The position numbers were made by a program, and so were the translations under genes. Shown piece after piece: positions 53,030 to 63,715 of a stretch of DNA of 64,000 bases (positions are counted from its first letter, which is position 1; every line of letters begins with the position of its first letter). Under the pieces are notes generated by a model, which did no database searches, had not been told where the DNA came from, and saw only the letters and a list, made by a program, of their open reading frames with translations. Source of the stretch: Notamacropus eugenii (lineage: Eukaryota; Chordata; Mammalia; Diprotodontia; Macropodidae); NCBI RefSeq assembly GCF_028372415.1, contig NC_092872.1, positions 550,951,705 through 551,015,704 of the forward strand, in the 5' to 3' direction.

Positions 53030-53870
53030 ATATGTAGTCTATGAATACTCTAAGAAGCCTAATTTCAACTCCTATTCCTGTTCATGAATCAGGTACCTAG
53101 ATGTAGGATAGCTATATCTCTCCCTCAAAGTTCTACAGGTACCTGTTGAAGGGCAGTAGGGTGACTTTCTTTAACCCAGTTCCCTACTGGTATCCTTCCC
53201 CCCAAGGTGGTCAGTTGAGAATCACTTCAGTCAGCCAACCATACAAAGCTATTAAAAAGACAACATTTACTAACATGGTGCACTAGCAGTAGTTGGCAAA
53301 AAAAATATTGCCAAGTGTCTATGGCACACTATCATACAATCACATACAGAGTCCAGGAGAAAGTGGGCTCAAGCTTCAAGAGTACATATGATGAAGAGGT
53401 AACTCATTGTTTCTGGGTGCAGAAAGTTCCTTTCTCTCATTTGTGAGGTACTGAAGTTCTCCTAAAGCATGATGAGTTTATATCCATATCTGTTCTTGGC
53501 TCCTGATGCAGACTGCTGTCTACTGATCCAGGATGTGACTAAGACATTGATGAGAAGATGGGGGGTCCAACATCTTCTAGACACTTTGAAGTCTTCAATG
53601 TCCCCTAGGGAAGGAGAAAACACTTTGACAAGTCTAAAGCAAGGGCTCCCCTCGGCTCCCCTCAAGAATTCCTGAGGGATGGGGAGGGGTTCAGCTATAA
53701 CATGATAGTTGCTCCAATTTCTGGAAATTAATCCCTTTTCAACTCCCTTGATAATTATGGAAATCCTTCAGGTGTGACTGAGTTTCTTCAGCCCCTCTAA
53801 ACATATACTTTTACTAGTTATTCCAGTTCAGAAGCTTTTTAGTGCTTAGTTTAAAGTCAACGATTGAGTT
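53030..53870. other. Unassigned 840 bases, possibly LTR-like in part
   Basis: The 'agctattaaaaagacaacat' context (53248-53270) recalls antisense LTR ends, but no boundaries or partner are visible. The 67-68-codon frames at 53462-53675 lack motifs. Confidence 0.3.
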
Positions 53871-53874
53871 GATT

Positions 53875-55245
53875 GATGAGGCATCTTATCATTTGACAAA
53901 CCTCGCCTACAGATTGGGTATAGGAGATAAGAGATAGTGCAGGGTGCAGGACCACTCCGAGGTTGCAAGCCTGAGAGACTGGGAGGATGATGTTGCCCTG
54001 TGCAGTAACAGGGAAGGCAGGAGATGGGGAGGGTTTTGGAGGAAAGATAACAATTCAGTTTTGGACATGTTTAGCTTAAGATATCTGCTGAAAATCCAGT
54101 TCTGAAGGGTAGTTAGATATGCAGGATTGGAAGACAACAGAGATATTAAGACAGGATAGGTAGATTTGATGATCACTAATGTAGAGATAGCAATTAAATT
54201 CATGGGAACTGATGAGATCACAACAGTATAGAGGGAGAAGAGAAGAGGGTTTAGAACAGTTACCCTGAAGTACACCTATGGCTAGAGGCATGATCTGGAG
54301 GAGGATCCAGCAAAGAAGACTGAGGAGTGGTCAGATACATACATAACAAGAGGAACAATAGAGAGTGGTCTCCCAAAAATGTAGAGGAAAAGAGAGTATC
54401 AAGGAGAGGGTGATTAACAGTGTCAAGAGCTTCAGACAAGTCAAGGAGAATGAGGACTGAGAAAAGATCTTTGAATTTGGCAACTAAGAGGTTACTGGTG
54501 ATTTTGAAGGGAGCAGTTTAGGTAGAATGAAAAGATCAGAAGCTGGATTGTAAAAGGTTAAGAAGGAAGTAAGAAGAGAGAAAGTGGAGTCACCTGTTGT
54601 ATAGATGGCCTTTCCAAGGAGATGAACTACAAGGGCAGAAGAGATGTGGATATAGAAGGAAACAAGAGAAGGCTTTTTCAGACCGGGCAAGACATGAGCG
54701 TGTTTGTAGGTAGTAGAGAATGATTCAGTAGACAGGGAGAGATTGCAAACAAGTGATAGAGAGTAATATGGGAAGGATTGAGATTGCTTGAACAGGTACA
54801 GGGATTAGCTTTGGTAAAGAGTACAGCCATTTTATCATGTGAGATAAGGAATAGTGGCAAATGGCATGTGAATGACATGAGATGAAGAAGGAGCTTGTGG
54901 GAAATGGCCTCAACTTTTTCTTTAAAATATAAGGCAAGATTCTTAGCTGAGATCATGAAGAGAGGGGCAGCCATGAGAGGTCTGAGGAAGGATGAACAGG
55001 TTTGGAAGAGCTGCTGTAGAAAGTGGGATAAGAAGTTGAGAAGGAAGGTATAGTAAGAGTGCCTAGTGACAGCAAGGGTCTAATTGAGATTGTGTGACAT
55101 AAATTTAAGGTGGACCCAGTCAGAAGGGTTGTGTGATTTTCTCCACTTCCATTCAACAGCGTGTGTATAGGAGAGAAGATGGCAAATGGTGGGAGTGATC
55201 CAAGACTGAGGCTTGGCAGAGTGTAATCAGCCAAATGATAAAGGG
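53875..55245 (-). mobile_element. L2 LINE, RT domain (about 1.37 kb)
   Basis: Minus-strand frames give 'LNPLLFSLYTVVISSVP' (54250-54200; L2 'GPLLFSLYT'), 'YLKLNMSKTELLSFLQ' (about 54075) and 'LYFKEKVEAISHKLL' (about 54910), so N-terminal RT lies at higher coordinates. Stops and frame shifts are present; inactive. The 3' end is missing at the left. Confidence 0.9.
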
Positions 55246-55254
55246 GCTAGGGAT

Positions 55255-55485
55255 TCAAGAGAGAAAGACTGTGTAGAGTTGAATTGGGTCATATGTAAAT
55301 TTGATAAGCATACCATCTATCTCTTTAAATACCCTGAAAAGCATGCTAAATAGGTCAAGACCAAGTACAGGTTCAAGGGGCTCACACGGGAGACCTCCTT
55401 CCAAGTCAACGTTGAATCATGCACAAATACCTATTCTTTGGGTCTGACTATTCAAAGTCAGCAACTATGACATTGTTAATCTCTG
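55255..55485 (-). mobile_element. CR1/L3 LINE, RT fragment
   Basis: 'aatttgataagcataccatc', 'agacctccttccaagtcaac' and 'attctttgggtctgactatt' match the reverse CR1 RT segment around 'GVPQGSVLGP'. Confidence 0.75.
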
Positions 55486-55712
55486 GATCCCTGGCATCAG
55501 TTACAGTGTACTACTGCATATGCTGTGAGCTTAATCAATGTCTACTGACTTGGTAAAATAAGTTTTCATGCCCAGACTAAGACTCTGTGGCACTTACTAC
55601 ATGAGGAACAAGTCACTTTCCCTGTCTAGGCCTCAGTTTTCTTGTCTATAAAATGAGGGGGCTGGGCTAGATCAATTGTAAAGTTCCTTCTAGCTCTAAA
55701 TCCCATGAGAAC
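55486..55712 (+). mobile_element. L2 end remnant and MIR3/THER SINE
   Basis: 55486-55560 is a weak L2 terminus. 55570-55712 is a SINE (gtctaggcctcagttttctt; gggctgggctagatcaattg; ttctagctctaaatcccatg). Confidence 0.7.
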
Positions 55713-55714
55713 AA

Positions 55715-56005
55715 AAGCAGTTCAAATTAAAAAAATTATACTTTCTCTTGTTTTTTTCTTTCTGCTCTTTTTCTCCTTTATTTTCCTCTTGGTCACTCTC
55801 TGTTCTCTCATCATTTATAACAAAGCCTCTGATGCGAATTAAGTTGTCAGAGAACTGAGCTCTAATGGAAGAGTACAATACCCAGATAATGAGGCAATAT
55901 ATACTAAGGAAAGGAAGAAAGATCAGCAGTAATATTTGTAAAAGGTCTTATGCTTAATATACTGAAAACATTGCTGAAGGATAGGAAGAAAGAGGCTCTT
56001 GGTAT
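55715..56005. other. Unique sequence
   Basis: T-rich to 55800. Nothing recognised. Confidence 0.4.
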
Positions 56006-56009
56006 TCTT

Positions 56010-56282
56010 GGAAGGATATTGTATTTAGGAAGGACATTAGTAAGTTGTTGAGTGTGCAGAAGAAGGCTCCCAGGATGGTCAATACCTTGAGATTATGGCT
56101 GATGAGGTCTGGTGAAAGGGACGGGGAATGTTTAGTCTAGAGAAAAGAACACTTAACGGAGACCTGATAAGGATAAACCTTGCTCTGCTTGGCTCCAGAT
56201 GGGCTGAGTTAGGAGCAAGGGGTAGAGATAATGCAGAGCCAGATTCAGGGTTGACAGTTTTTGACAGTGAGAGCTGTCCAAG
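56010..56282 (+). mobile_element. CR1/L3 LINE C-terminal region, piece 1
   Basis: 'tttaggaaggacattagtaa', 'aatgtttagtctagagaaaa' and 'cagagccagattcagggttg', ending 'gagctgtccaag'. Continues at 56490. Confidence 0.8.
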
Positions 56283-56489
56283 AATATAATAAAAGCTCAC
56301 ATTTATATAGCTCTTTGAATTTTGCAAAGTGCTCTATAAATATTATCTCATTTTTGCATTTTAACAATAATTCTGGGAGGTAGGTACTATTCTTATCCAT
56401 CATCAGAGGTTAAAGAAATTGCACAAGGTTACTTGTAAATATCAGTTTCTGAGTCCAGTGATCCACCTACTGTGCCAGCTAGCTGCCTC
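56283..56489 (-). mobile_element. MIR nested in CR1
   Basis: 'agctcacatttatatagctc', 'ttctgggaggtaggtactat' and 'actgtgccagctagctgcct'. Confidence 0.85.
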
Positions 56490-56690
56490 AGGAATGACTC
56501 AGTGAGTGGAAGGTTGGCTGCCTCAGGAAGTTGTGCCTTTGCTCCTCATTGGAGGTCTTTAATCAAAGGTTGGATGGTAGCTTATTGGTGGGGCAGGTCT
56601 TAGATGGGATTCTTTTCCCTTTTGGCCTAAATGGCTTCTGAAGTTCCTTCCAACTCTAGGTTTCAATGGTTGCATGAGCCTGAGGTATAG
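56490..56690 (+). mobile_element. CR1/L3 LINE C-terminal region, piece 2
   Basis: 'gttggctgcctcaggaagtt', 'attggaggtctttaatcaaa' and 'aagttccttccaactctagg' continue the CR1 coding end and 3' UTR. Confidence 0.8.
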
Positions 56691-57060
56691 TCTAACAGGA
56701 GCACCGAGCATCATCCCACTTCACTAAGGTTCTGTAGTTTGAGGCACCTTCCTTCTACTCTATGGGTCTGCTATGCCTGTTTAGTATTCTCCACCTCCCT
56801 GCCACCCCCAACCAACAATATGGTATTTTCTTTAGCCATTTGAATTTGCAGTTTTCATGGTGGCATCCCATCTGTTTTCCTTAGGAGCTAACGGGAAAAA
56901 AATGACAGAAACAAGCCAGTTTACTTTATTTCTGTTAGGCTTCTTGATGGGAGGATGGTGTTTAACTAATGGAAGAAAATGGGCAAATATTTGATTCATT
57001 CTAATAGCTCATGACCCTTACTCAGATAGAAGAGCCCACTTTCAGCTAAAAATGAAGGGA
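56691..57060. other. Unique sequence
   Basis: Nothing recognised. Confidence 0.4.
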
Positions 57061-57216
57061 ATGTTTTATTGGGTCATAGATTTGGAGCCAGGAGAGACCA
57101 TGTCATTATTTCATACTCTTCCTCTCCCTTGCCCTACCGAGCTCGTCAGATGTAAAATCCTGCCATTTCTACATTTGCAATATCTCTGGAACACAACTCC
57201 TTATTTTCAATTTATC

Positions 57217-57220
<4 letters not shown>

Positions 57221-57272
<52 letters not shown>
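57221..57272. repeat. (TG)n microsatellite, about 25 units
   Basis: Pure tract inside L2-related sequence. Confidence 0.97.
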
Positions 57273-57275
<3 letters not shown>

Positions 57276-57511
57276 ATTTGTATATAACTGTGTTACTGTT
57301 GAGGGCACCACTATTCTCTCAGTCCCCCAGGCTATCAGCCTAGGTTTTATTTTTGACTTCTTACTAATTCTCATCCCCCATATCCAATCTGTTGCCAAGG
57401 CCTATAGATTTCATCTTTATAATATCTCTTGAATTTTCCTCCTTCTCTCCCCTGATGCTGCCACTCCCCTAGTACAGATCCACACCTCTTCACACCCAGA
57501 CCATTGCTAGA

Positions 57512-57592
57512 GTATTAAATGAGGTAATATTTATAAAGCACTTAATACAGTGCCTGGCAAGTAGCAGACACTATATAATTGTGTGTTCCGTT
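57512..57592 (+). mobile_element. MIR 3' fragment inserted in L2
   Basis: 'aaagcacttaatacagtgcc' and 'gcagacactatataattgtg' lie between two contiguous L2 segments. Confidence 0.7.
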
Positions 57593-58024
57593 CTCTGCTG
57601 ATAGCCTGCTGGTTGGTTGTCCTGCCCTAAGTCTTTTTTCACTCCAATCCATCCTTTACTCAACTTTCAAAGTGATTTTCCCAAAGTGCAGATCTGGCTA
57701 TGTCCCCACTTACTCAGTAAACTCCAGTGGCTCCCTTCCACCATTGGGATCAAACATAAAAAACCCGCTGGGAATCAAAGTCATTCATGTGCCTCTTATC
57801 TCCACCTTTCCATCTTCTTAGCCATGATCCAGTGATAACTGGCTTCCTTGCTGTTCCTTCAACAAGACGCTATGTTTCCTGACTCTGGACATTCCGTGTG
57901 CCAGGAGTTCTCTTCTTCCTCACCTATCTCTTGGCTTCCTTCAAATCCCAGTTTAAACTCCACTCTCTATAGGAAGCCTTTCCCAATCTCTCTTAATTCT
58001 AGTGCTTTCTTTCTGATGATTATA

Positions 58025-58225
58025 TCCAAGCACTGGCTTTGGAGTGGGAGGTCCTGTGTTCAAATCTTGCCTCGAATACTTGCTATCAGTGTGACCTTTG
58101 GGAAGGCAACAAACAACAAGATGAACATTTATGAAGCACTTTATCAGGCACTGTGCTAAATGATGGGGATACAAAACCAAGCAAAAAGAAAGTCCTTTAC
58201 TGACTTCAAGAAATTTGTAGTCTAA
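58025..58225. mobile_element. MIR 5' piece (+), then L2 3' end (-)
   Basis: 58025-58105 (ggctttggagtgggaggtcc; tatcagtgtgacctttggga), then 58106-58225 (gcactgtgctaaatgatggg; ttgtagtctaataggagcc). Confidence 0.65.
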
Positions 58226-58229
58226 TAGG

Positions 58230-58545
58230 AGCCAGACTGTAGGGAGCAGGGATAGATTATGGAAGTCCTTGGAGCAGAAGCATAGCACTGAAGTCAAGAA
58301 AGTCAGAAACATAACTAGAAGAGAAATGAAGACTTCCCAGCAAGGTCACAAAATGGAGGTCCTAGGAGGAATTCACCAATAGGAGAAGGGGGTTAGCATA
58401 GCAGGGGGATGTTCCAGGGTGAGAAAGATACAGGAAATGATGAATGTTCCAGGGTGAGACTGCAAGTGAAGCATGGTGTTTGAGTCCAGAAAGTTAGAAG
58501 CATAGTCAGGAGGGGAATGAAGGTTGACCAGCCTGGCAAGTCATT
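58230..58545. repeat. Imperfect duplication, about 200-base period
   Basis: 'gaagcatagcactgaagtca' with 'agagaaatgaagacttccca' (58268-58342) is echoed by 'gaagcatggtgtttgagtcc' with 'aggggaatgaaggttgacca' (58468-58540). 'gttccagggtgaga' also occurs at about 58409 and 58446. Confidence 0.6.
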
Positions 58546-58910
58546 TAACATCCTGGGAATTTAGTATCTTCAGCTGAAAAAGGAAAGAGTGGGACTATAT
58601 GGATTTTGAGGTCTCTGCCAACTGTAAATACATTATCCTATAATGTCTCCGATGTTCAATTTCCTCCAAAGTATCTACTTTACAAGGTTATTGTAAAAGT
58701 CAAGTGAGATAATGTAAAATATCAGATTCCATTAAAGGTAAGCTCAGACCCTGTTTCTGACTTTACTAGCACTGTGACCATGAACAATACCTCTCTGAGC
58801 TCGGTTTCCTCATCTGTTTACTGAGGACAAATAATATTGTTGGACCTTCTTCTCAAGGTGGCTGAGATGTTCAAGTGAGATCATGTATGTAAGGCACAGT
58901 GTGGACTTTA
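58546..58910 (+). mobile_element. MIR3/THER tail and two degraded MIRs
   Basis: Tail at 58550-58640 (gattttgaggtctctgccaa); MIR remnants at 58640-58740 and 58750-58900 (tgagctcggtttcctcatct). Confidence 0.55.
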
Positions 58911-58914
58911 TACT

Positions 58915-59130
58915 GAGAGCCAAGATAGCACCGTGGTTGAAAGACATACTCAGTCAGGAAGACCTGGGTTCAAGTCTTACGTTTTACACAGACACACTCT
59001 GTGATCCTGGGCAAGTCACTTTTAGTGCTTTTTTGGCAATTCTCTAAGAGAAAAATTTGTAGAGAAATTGCTTATCTGTGTATCTTATATGTACAATGAA
59101 GAGGAAGTTCCTTATTGGGAGCTCTATATA
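58915..59130 (+). mobile_element. CORE-SINE with 'aattctctaagag' tail
   Basis: The head and CORE (gatcctgggcaagtcacttt) are followed by the third tail type (tggcaattctctaagagaaa; ggaagttccttattgggagc). Confidence 0.6.
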
Positions 59131-59134
59131 ATTA

Positions 59135-59625
59135 AATAACTGACATTTACACAGTGTTTGCTATAAACTAGGGACTGTGTGAAGTGCTTTACAAATCTTG
59201 TCTTATTTAATCCTCATAACAACCCTGGGAGGTAAGCGCTACTATTATCTTCATTGTACAGATGGGGGAACTGAGGCAAAAAGGGGTTAAGTGACATGTA
59301 CAGAGCCACACAGCTAGGAAGTATCTGCAGCTGAATTTGAACTCAAGTCTTCCTGAGTCTGGGCAGCTAGGTGGCTCAGTGGATAGAGTGCTGGGCCTGG
59401 AGTCAGAAAGACTTATCATCCTGAGTTCAAGACTAACTGCATATGTCACTTAACCCTATTTGCTTCAGTTTCCTCATCTGTAAAATGAGCTGGAGGAGGA
59501 AATCACTCCAGTATCTTTGCTGAGAAAACCCTAAATGGGGTTCTGAAGTGTGGGACATGATTGAGAATGACTGAACGACAGACTTCTTGACTTCAAGACT
59601 TGTGCTCAATCCATGGCACCAACAA
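59135..59625 (-). mobile_element. MIR split by a MAR1 insertion
   Basis: 59135-59357 carries tail and CORE (aaccctgggaggtaagcgct; gaactcaagtcttcctgagt). 59581-59625 carries the end of the head side (gcaatccatggcacc-like). Confidence 0.75.
59358..59580 (+). mobile_element. MAR1-type CORE-SINE nested in MIR
   Basis: Runs from 'gggcagctaggtggctcagt' to 'gagaatgactgaacgac'. The flanks 'agtcttcctgagt' and 'agacttcttgact' look like a decayed target-site duplication. Confidence 0.9.
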
Positions 59626-59699
59626 GCTTCATAAATTAAAGATACAATGTTATGTGTGTGTGTAGCATGCGCAGTCTGACATACATGTAAATATACATA

Positions 59700-59945
59700 C
59701 GCATGTATAACAGTTATCATCTAGCTCTTCTATTGGGCTTACTCACCAGGGCTGACTATGCCCCCTTCCACTTGACTATCTGTCTCTTTGTACATCTCTC
59801 CTTTAAATCAATCTTTCCCTCTCCCTTTGGGCATTTGGGGTGCTCCATCCTCTTACTCATTTCTTTTCAGTTCTTCAGAGGAAAACACTTAATAGGCTAA
59901 GGATTGTGGCTTAGCAGAATGCCAGAGCTCATTTTGCCATTCTCC
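59700..59945. other. Unique sequence
   Basis: Nothing recognised. Confidence 0.4.
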
Positions 59946-59949
59946 AATG

Positions 59950-60110
59950 TAGACTCACAGGACCACTGAAATTGGAACTGGAATGAATCTGAAAGATCAC
60001 TCCCCCCTCCCTCCAACCCTGTTTTACAGATAAAAAAGCTGAGATCCAGAGAACAACAGTGTCTTGCTCTAGATCTCCCTAGTAATAGTGGAGCTGAGGT
60101 TTGAAATAAT
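59950..60110 (-). mobile_element. MIR3/THER-type SINE
   Basis: 'tgttttacagataaaaaagc' and 'gagctgaggtttgaaataat'. Confidence 0.6.
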
Positions 60111-60114
60111 TTCT

Positions 60115-60585
60115 GAAAGTTCCATGCACAATGTTTTTAGTATTCTGGAAACTCATTTTGTAGCAGCTTAGCTTTCCTTACAAAAATCTCTAAAAAGCTT
60201 TCCCCCAAATTTATTCTAAGAATTAATGCCAGAGAAAACACAAGCAAAACCAGCTTTTTTCTTTTTTTTTTCTTCTGTGACATATAGTGAAGGAGAAGGG
60301 GAGTGAGAAGGGGGGTCACAGTGGTGAGGATATTTATCTCCCATGCAGATTGGTATTCAGAGTACAAAGTAGGGGGAAATGCATTTAGAAAAAGCTAAGT
60401 TTCACAGAATCTTTGAATTGGTTGAAGGACATTTAATCAAATTCATGTTCAAGCCCCTTCCACAACATTGCCTTGTGGGTAGGTGTGCCCGCTTTGATGA
60501 GCTCATGGGTCTGTGTCAGTACTGAAGCATGTCCAGTGCCTAACACAAAGAAAGTGATTAATAAATATTTATTGGAATGAAATAT
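60115..60585. other. Unique sequence ending in an L2 terminus
   Basis: 60525-60585 (ccagtgcctaacacaaagaa; attaataaatatttattgga) is a + strand L2/MIR end. The rest is unassigned. Confidence 0.45.
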
Positions 60586-60589
60586 TAAC

Positions 60590-60925
60590 AAGAGTTTTCA
60601 TACCTTAACCCAAAGGTTGGTGATTAATGTTAGGAGTTCCAGGAAGCTGGTGGAGGAGATGTCTCCAGGCAGGGAGCAGAGGGCAGGGGGCAGGGGGCAG
60701 GAAGCCTTTCCCTGCTTCTAAAATCCTACTGCACACACTGCTTACTCATCTGTGGGTGGAGCTGGCTGGCTATGGGACTAACTGTCCCAGAGAAATGGAG
60801 ATTTTGGACAGGTGAGAAGGAAGCCATGCAGAAAAACTGAGAAACAGAGCCAAGGCTGTTCACGAAGCAGGGTAAAGAGAGTTGTTCTTGGGAAGAAAAC
60901 TGTCCTGCTTATGGGTAATAGTAAA
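60590..60925. other. Unique sequence with a short GC-rich repeat
   Basis: 'gcaggg' heptamer-like units (agggcagggggcagggggca, about 60680-60702) are the only structure seen. Confidence 0.45.
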
Positions 60926-60927
60926 AA

Positions 60928-61130
60928 TTCATATGGCCCTTTACCATTCGATAAGGGCTTTCCTTACAGTAACCCTGTGAGGCAGAGAATTTGGGGATTA
61001 TTATCTTCCTTTTACAGCAGAGGAAAGTAAAGCTTAGAAAAGTTCATTGATCCATCTGCGGCCATACAACTAGTGAATGCTGGAGCTAGGAAGTGTAGAT
61101 CCTAGCTCTCCTGGTTGCCATTATAGCCTT
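60928..61130 (-). mobile_element. MIR-type SINE
   Basis: 'gtaaccctgtgaggcagaga' and 'ggccatacaactagtgaatg'. Confidence 0.75.
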
Positions 61131-61134
61131 CTTT

Positions 61135-61360
61135 CCTCCTACTGTCCCCCATACTTGGAATGCTTTCCCTCCTCTGCCTAGACATCCTGGCAAAATGCAT
61201 ACAAAGACCTGTAACAAACCCAATGCCATGGGATGGGGAAAGAGCACTGATTTGAGAGCCTGGAGATCTGGTTTCTTCCTGGTCTTGCCCCAACTAGCCG
61301 TATGATATTGGAGAAGTTGCTTTCTCTGTTGAGGTCTCAATTTCCTCACCTGTAGGGAAA
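61135..61360 (+). mobile_element. L2 fragment and MIR
   Basis: 61135-61205 is L2 (tgtcccccatacttggaatg; ctctgcctagacatcctggc). 61225-61360 is MIR (gtttcttcctggtcttgccc; ctcaatttcctcacctgtag). Confidence 0.7.
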
Positions 61361-61364
61361 GCCC

Positions 61365-61715
61365 ATTGATCTCCTTCTCTTGTTAACCTCTGCCTAAAAT
61401 GCTTTGGATGCCCTCTTCTCTTGAAGTATTTAGGGTATCCCCCTTTAGTCCAATTTTCGTATGACCCTTGAATGATCTTCAAATACAATGATCCATTTAA
61501 AACGGTAGGAGATCATCTCGGTCTCTAGTTACCGGATTCTATAACTTCCTCTGAATCTTCCCCAGCCAGCTACAATTAATTCTTTAACATCATAGCAATA
61601 TAAAGTTATATATGACTTAAAAAATGGATGTTAAAAAATACAATGGGATAAGACTAAGTTACAAGTAATCTCATTATACAACCTCCCAAATTTCTAAGTA
61701 TAATAGCTTGAGTGC
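61365..61715. other. Unique sequence
   Basis: Nothing recognised. Confidence 0.45.
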
Positions 61716-61717
61716 TC

Positions 61718-61719
61718 CC

Positions 61720-61782
<63 letters not shown>

Positions 61783-61783
61783 C
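61718..61783. repeat. (TC)n microsatellite
   Basis: About 65 bases of TC with two TTTC interruptions. Confidence 0.97.
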
Positions 61784-61814
61784 TTCCCATGCTAGTTTGC
61801 CAGGGTGACACCAT

Positions 61815-62222
61815 ATATGAGTAATCAATAAATAAATATTTGTAAATTACCTGTCATGTGCCAAGCACTGTGCTCAGAATTGGATACAAAAAAAAGAGAC
61901 AAAATACAATCCCTACCCTCAAAAAGCTGACAATCTAGTAGGGAGACAATAAGTATGGGGAATAAGCTATATACAGGATAAACAGGAAGTAAATAAGAGA
62001 GAGAAGGTTTGGAAATTAAGAGGTTTTGGGAAAGACTTTTTGTAGAAGATGGGATTTTAGTTAGGACTTAAAGGAAGCCAGGGAAGCCTGTAGGCAGATG
62101 AGGAGAGAATGGGGGACAGTTAGGGAGAATGCCCAGAGGCAAGAGATGGACTGTCTTGTTTGTAGAACAGCCAGAAGGCCACTGTTACTGGGACGAAGAG
62201 TGTGCAGGGAGGGCAGTGAGAT
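61815..62222 (-). mobile_element. L2 LINE 3' UTR and end of ORF2
   Basis: A well-preserved reverse copy: 'gccaagcactgtgctcagaa', 'ggataaacaggaagtaaata', 'agatgggattttagttagga' and 'cttgtttgtagaacagccag'. Confidence 0.85.
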
Positions 62223-62224
62223 GG

Positions 62225-63230
62225 TTTTTCTTTGACTTAGAAACTTTGAACTTTGACCATACTATTTCTAGGTGTTTTCAGTTTGGCATTTTTTTTCTTC
62301 AGGAGATGAACCATGGAATCTTTCTATTTTTTACTTTACTGTCTGGTTCTAGGTGTTGAATCATTTCAGCCATATCTGACTCTTTATGACCCCATTTGGG
62401 GTTTTCTTGGCAAAGATACAGCCTTGGTTTGCCATATCCTTCTCCAGCTCATGTTACAGATGAGAAAACCAAGACAAACAGGATTAGGTGACTTGCCCAG
62501 GGTCATACATCTAGTAAGTGACCAGATTTGAATTGGGGAAGATAAGTCTTCCTGATTGCAGGTTTGGCCCTTTATCCACTGTGCCACTTATTTGCCTCTG
62601 GTTCTAGTAGATCTAGACAGTTTTCTTTTATGATTTCTTGAAATATGATATTCATGTGTTTTATTTACTTATAGTTTTCAGGAAATCTGATGATTCTTAA
62701 ATTAATTCTCTTTATTTTAGGAGAGATGTTTTTTGATAATAAATGTTTTGTATTTTCTTCTTTTTTCCCTCTATTGACTTTGTTCTAACATTCCTTCTTA
62801 TCTCACAGAATTATTAGATTCTAATGGCTTAGTTCTGTTTTTCAAGAAGTCTAATACTTAGGGAAGGTTTTCTATCTTCTTTTTAAAGCTACTTAACTCT
62901 CCTTACATTTCTAATTTCTTTTTTAAAAATCTTTTGCTTCATTTCTTACAGCTCTTACTGTAGTCTTTGTGATCAAGCTATGTTTTTCTCTGAGTCTTTG
63001 CTTAAAATTGTTCTCTCTTGTTCTCAGTTCCCTCTTGTGTTTCTCTTAACTCATAGTATTTGTTCATTATATTTGGTATTTTCTTCCGTTGCCATATTTT
63101 TAGCCTCAGTTCTTGATTTGCCCTTTTGTGTCTGGGCCAGATGTCTCTAGCCTTCTTGGATGAGTTGAGGTAGTCCTGGTTTTGTTCTGGTCCCTTTGTA
63201 GCTCGGATGTCACTGATTATGGCCATTCAG
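62225..63230 (-). mobile_element. L1 LINE, ORF1/5' region remnant, split by MAR1
   Basis: Antisense order 'ttttactttactgtctggtt', then after the SINE 'gacagttttcttttatgatt', 'ttcttgaaatatgatattca' and 'gttttcaggaaatctgatga' matches the marsupial L1 ORF1 coiled-coil region as I recall it. The minus-strand frame at 63002-63226 is Lys/Glu/Arg-rich, as expected for ORF1. Inactive. Confidence 0.6.
62353..62596 (-). mobile_element. MAR1-type CORE-SINE nested in L1
   Basis: Complete copy with an exact 11-bp target-site duplication, tctggttctag, at 62342-62352 and 62597-62607. Confidence 0.95.
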
Positions 63231-63392
63231 ATGCAATGCCTGGTATTAGGTCCCACTCTTTGCCTCAGACTGGTTTCTTTCTTAGTTTACTGGTTGTTCA
63301 CTGTGCATTCCAGCCTGGGCTAGCCTCTGTCTTCTTCCTTTTGTAGATTCCCAGGTCAGAATTGGTTCTGTCTCCTATTGTAATTCATTTTC
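63231..63392. other. Unassigned, perhaps L1 5' region
   Basis: No firm match. Confidence 0.3.
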
Positions 63393-63394
63393 TT

Positions 63395-63715
63395 TGGCTG
63401 TCCCCCACGCTTGGAATACTTTCCCTCCTCTGCCTGCACATCCTGGCATCTTTTAAGCTCCAACTAAAATCCCATCTTCTACAAGAAGCCTTCCCTGACC
63501 CCTCTTAATTCCAGTGACTTCTGTCTGTTCACTAGTTCTTATTTGCCTTCTATATAGTATTGTATATATTTATTTGCATGCTGTCTCTTCTATTAGATTA
63601 TAAGCTCCTTGTGGACAGGGACAGTCTTTTGTCTCTTTTTGTATTCCCAGAACTTAGCACAGTGCCCGGCACATAGTAAATCCTTAATAGATCTTGATTA
63701 ATTGGTAGTCTCCAT
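63395..63715 (+). mobile_element. L2 LINE 3' end, well preserved
   Basis: 'ggctgtcccccacgcttgga', 'acaagaagccttccctgacc', 'aagctccttgtggacaggga' and 'cttagcacagtgcccggcac' run in order to the terminus. Confidence 0.9.

Larger units (their letters stand above)
57062..58022 (+). mobile_element. L2 LINE, RT C-terminus to 3' region
   Basis: After a diverged start and a (TG)n tract, the frame from about 57296 reads 'VEGTTILSVPQAISLGFI' and 'PHIQSVAKAYRFHLYNIS', a strong L2 match. A MIR tail interrupts at 57512. The L2 then continues through 'agcctgctggttggttgtcc', 'cagtggctcccttccaccat' and 'aggaagcctttcccaatctc'. Confidence 0.85.
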
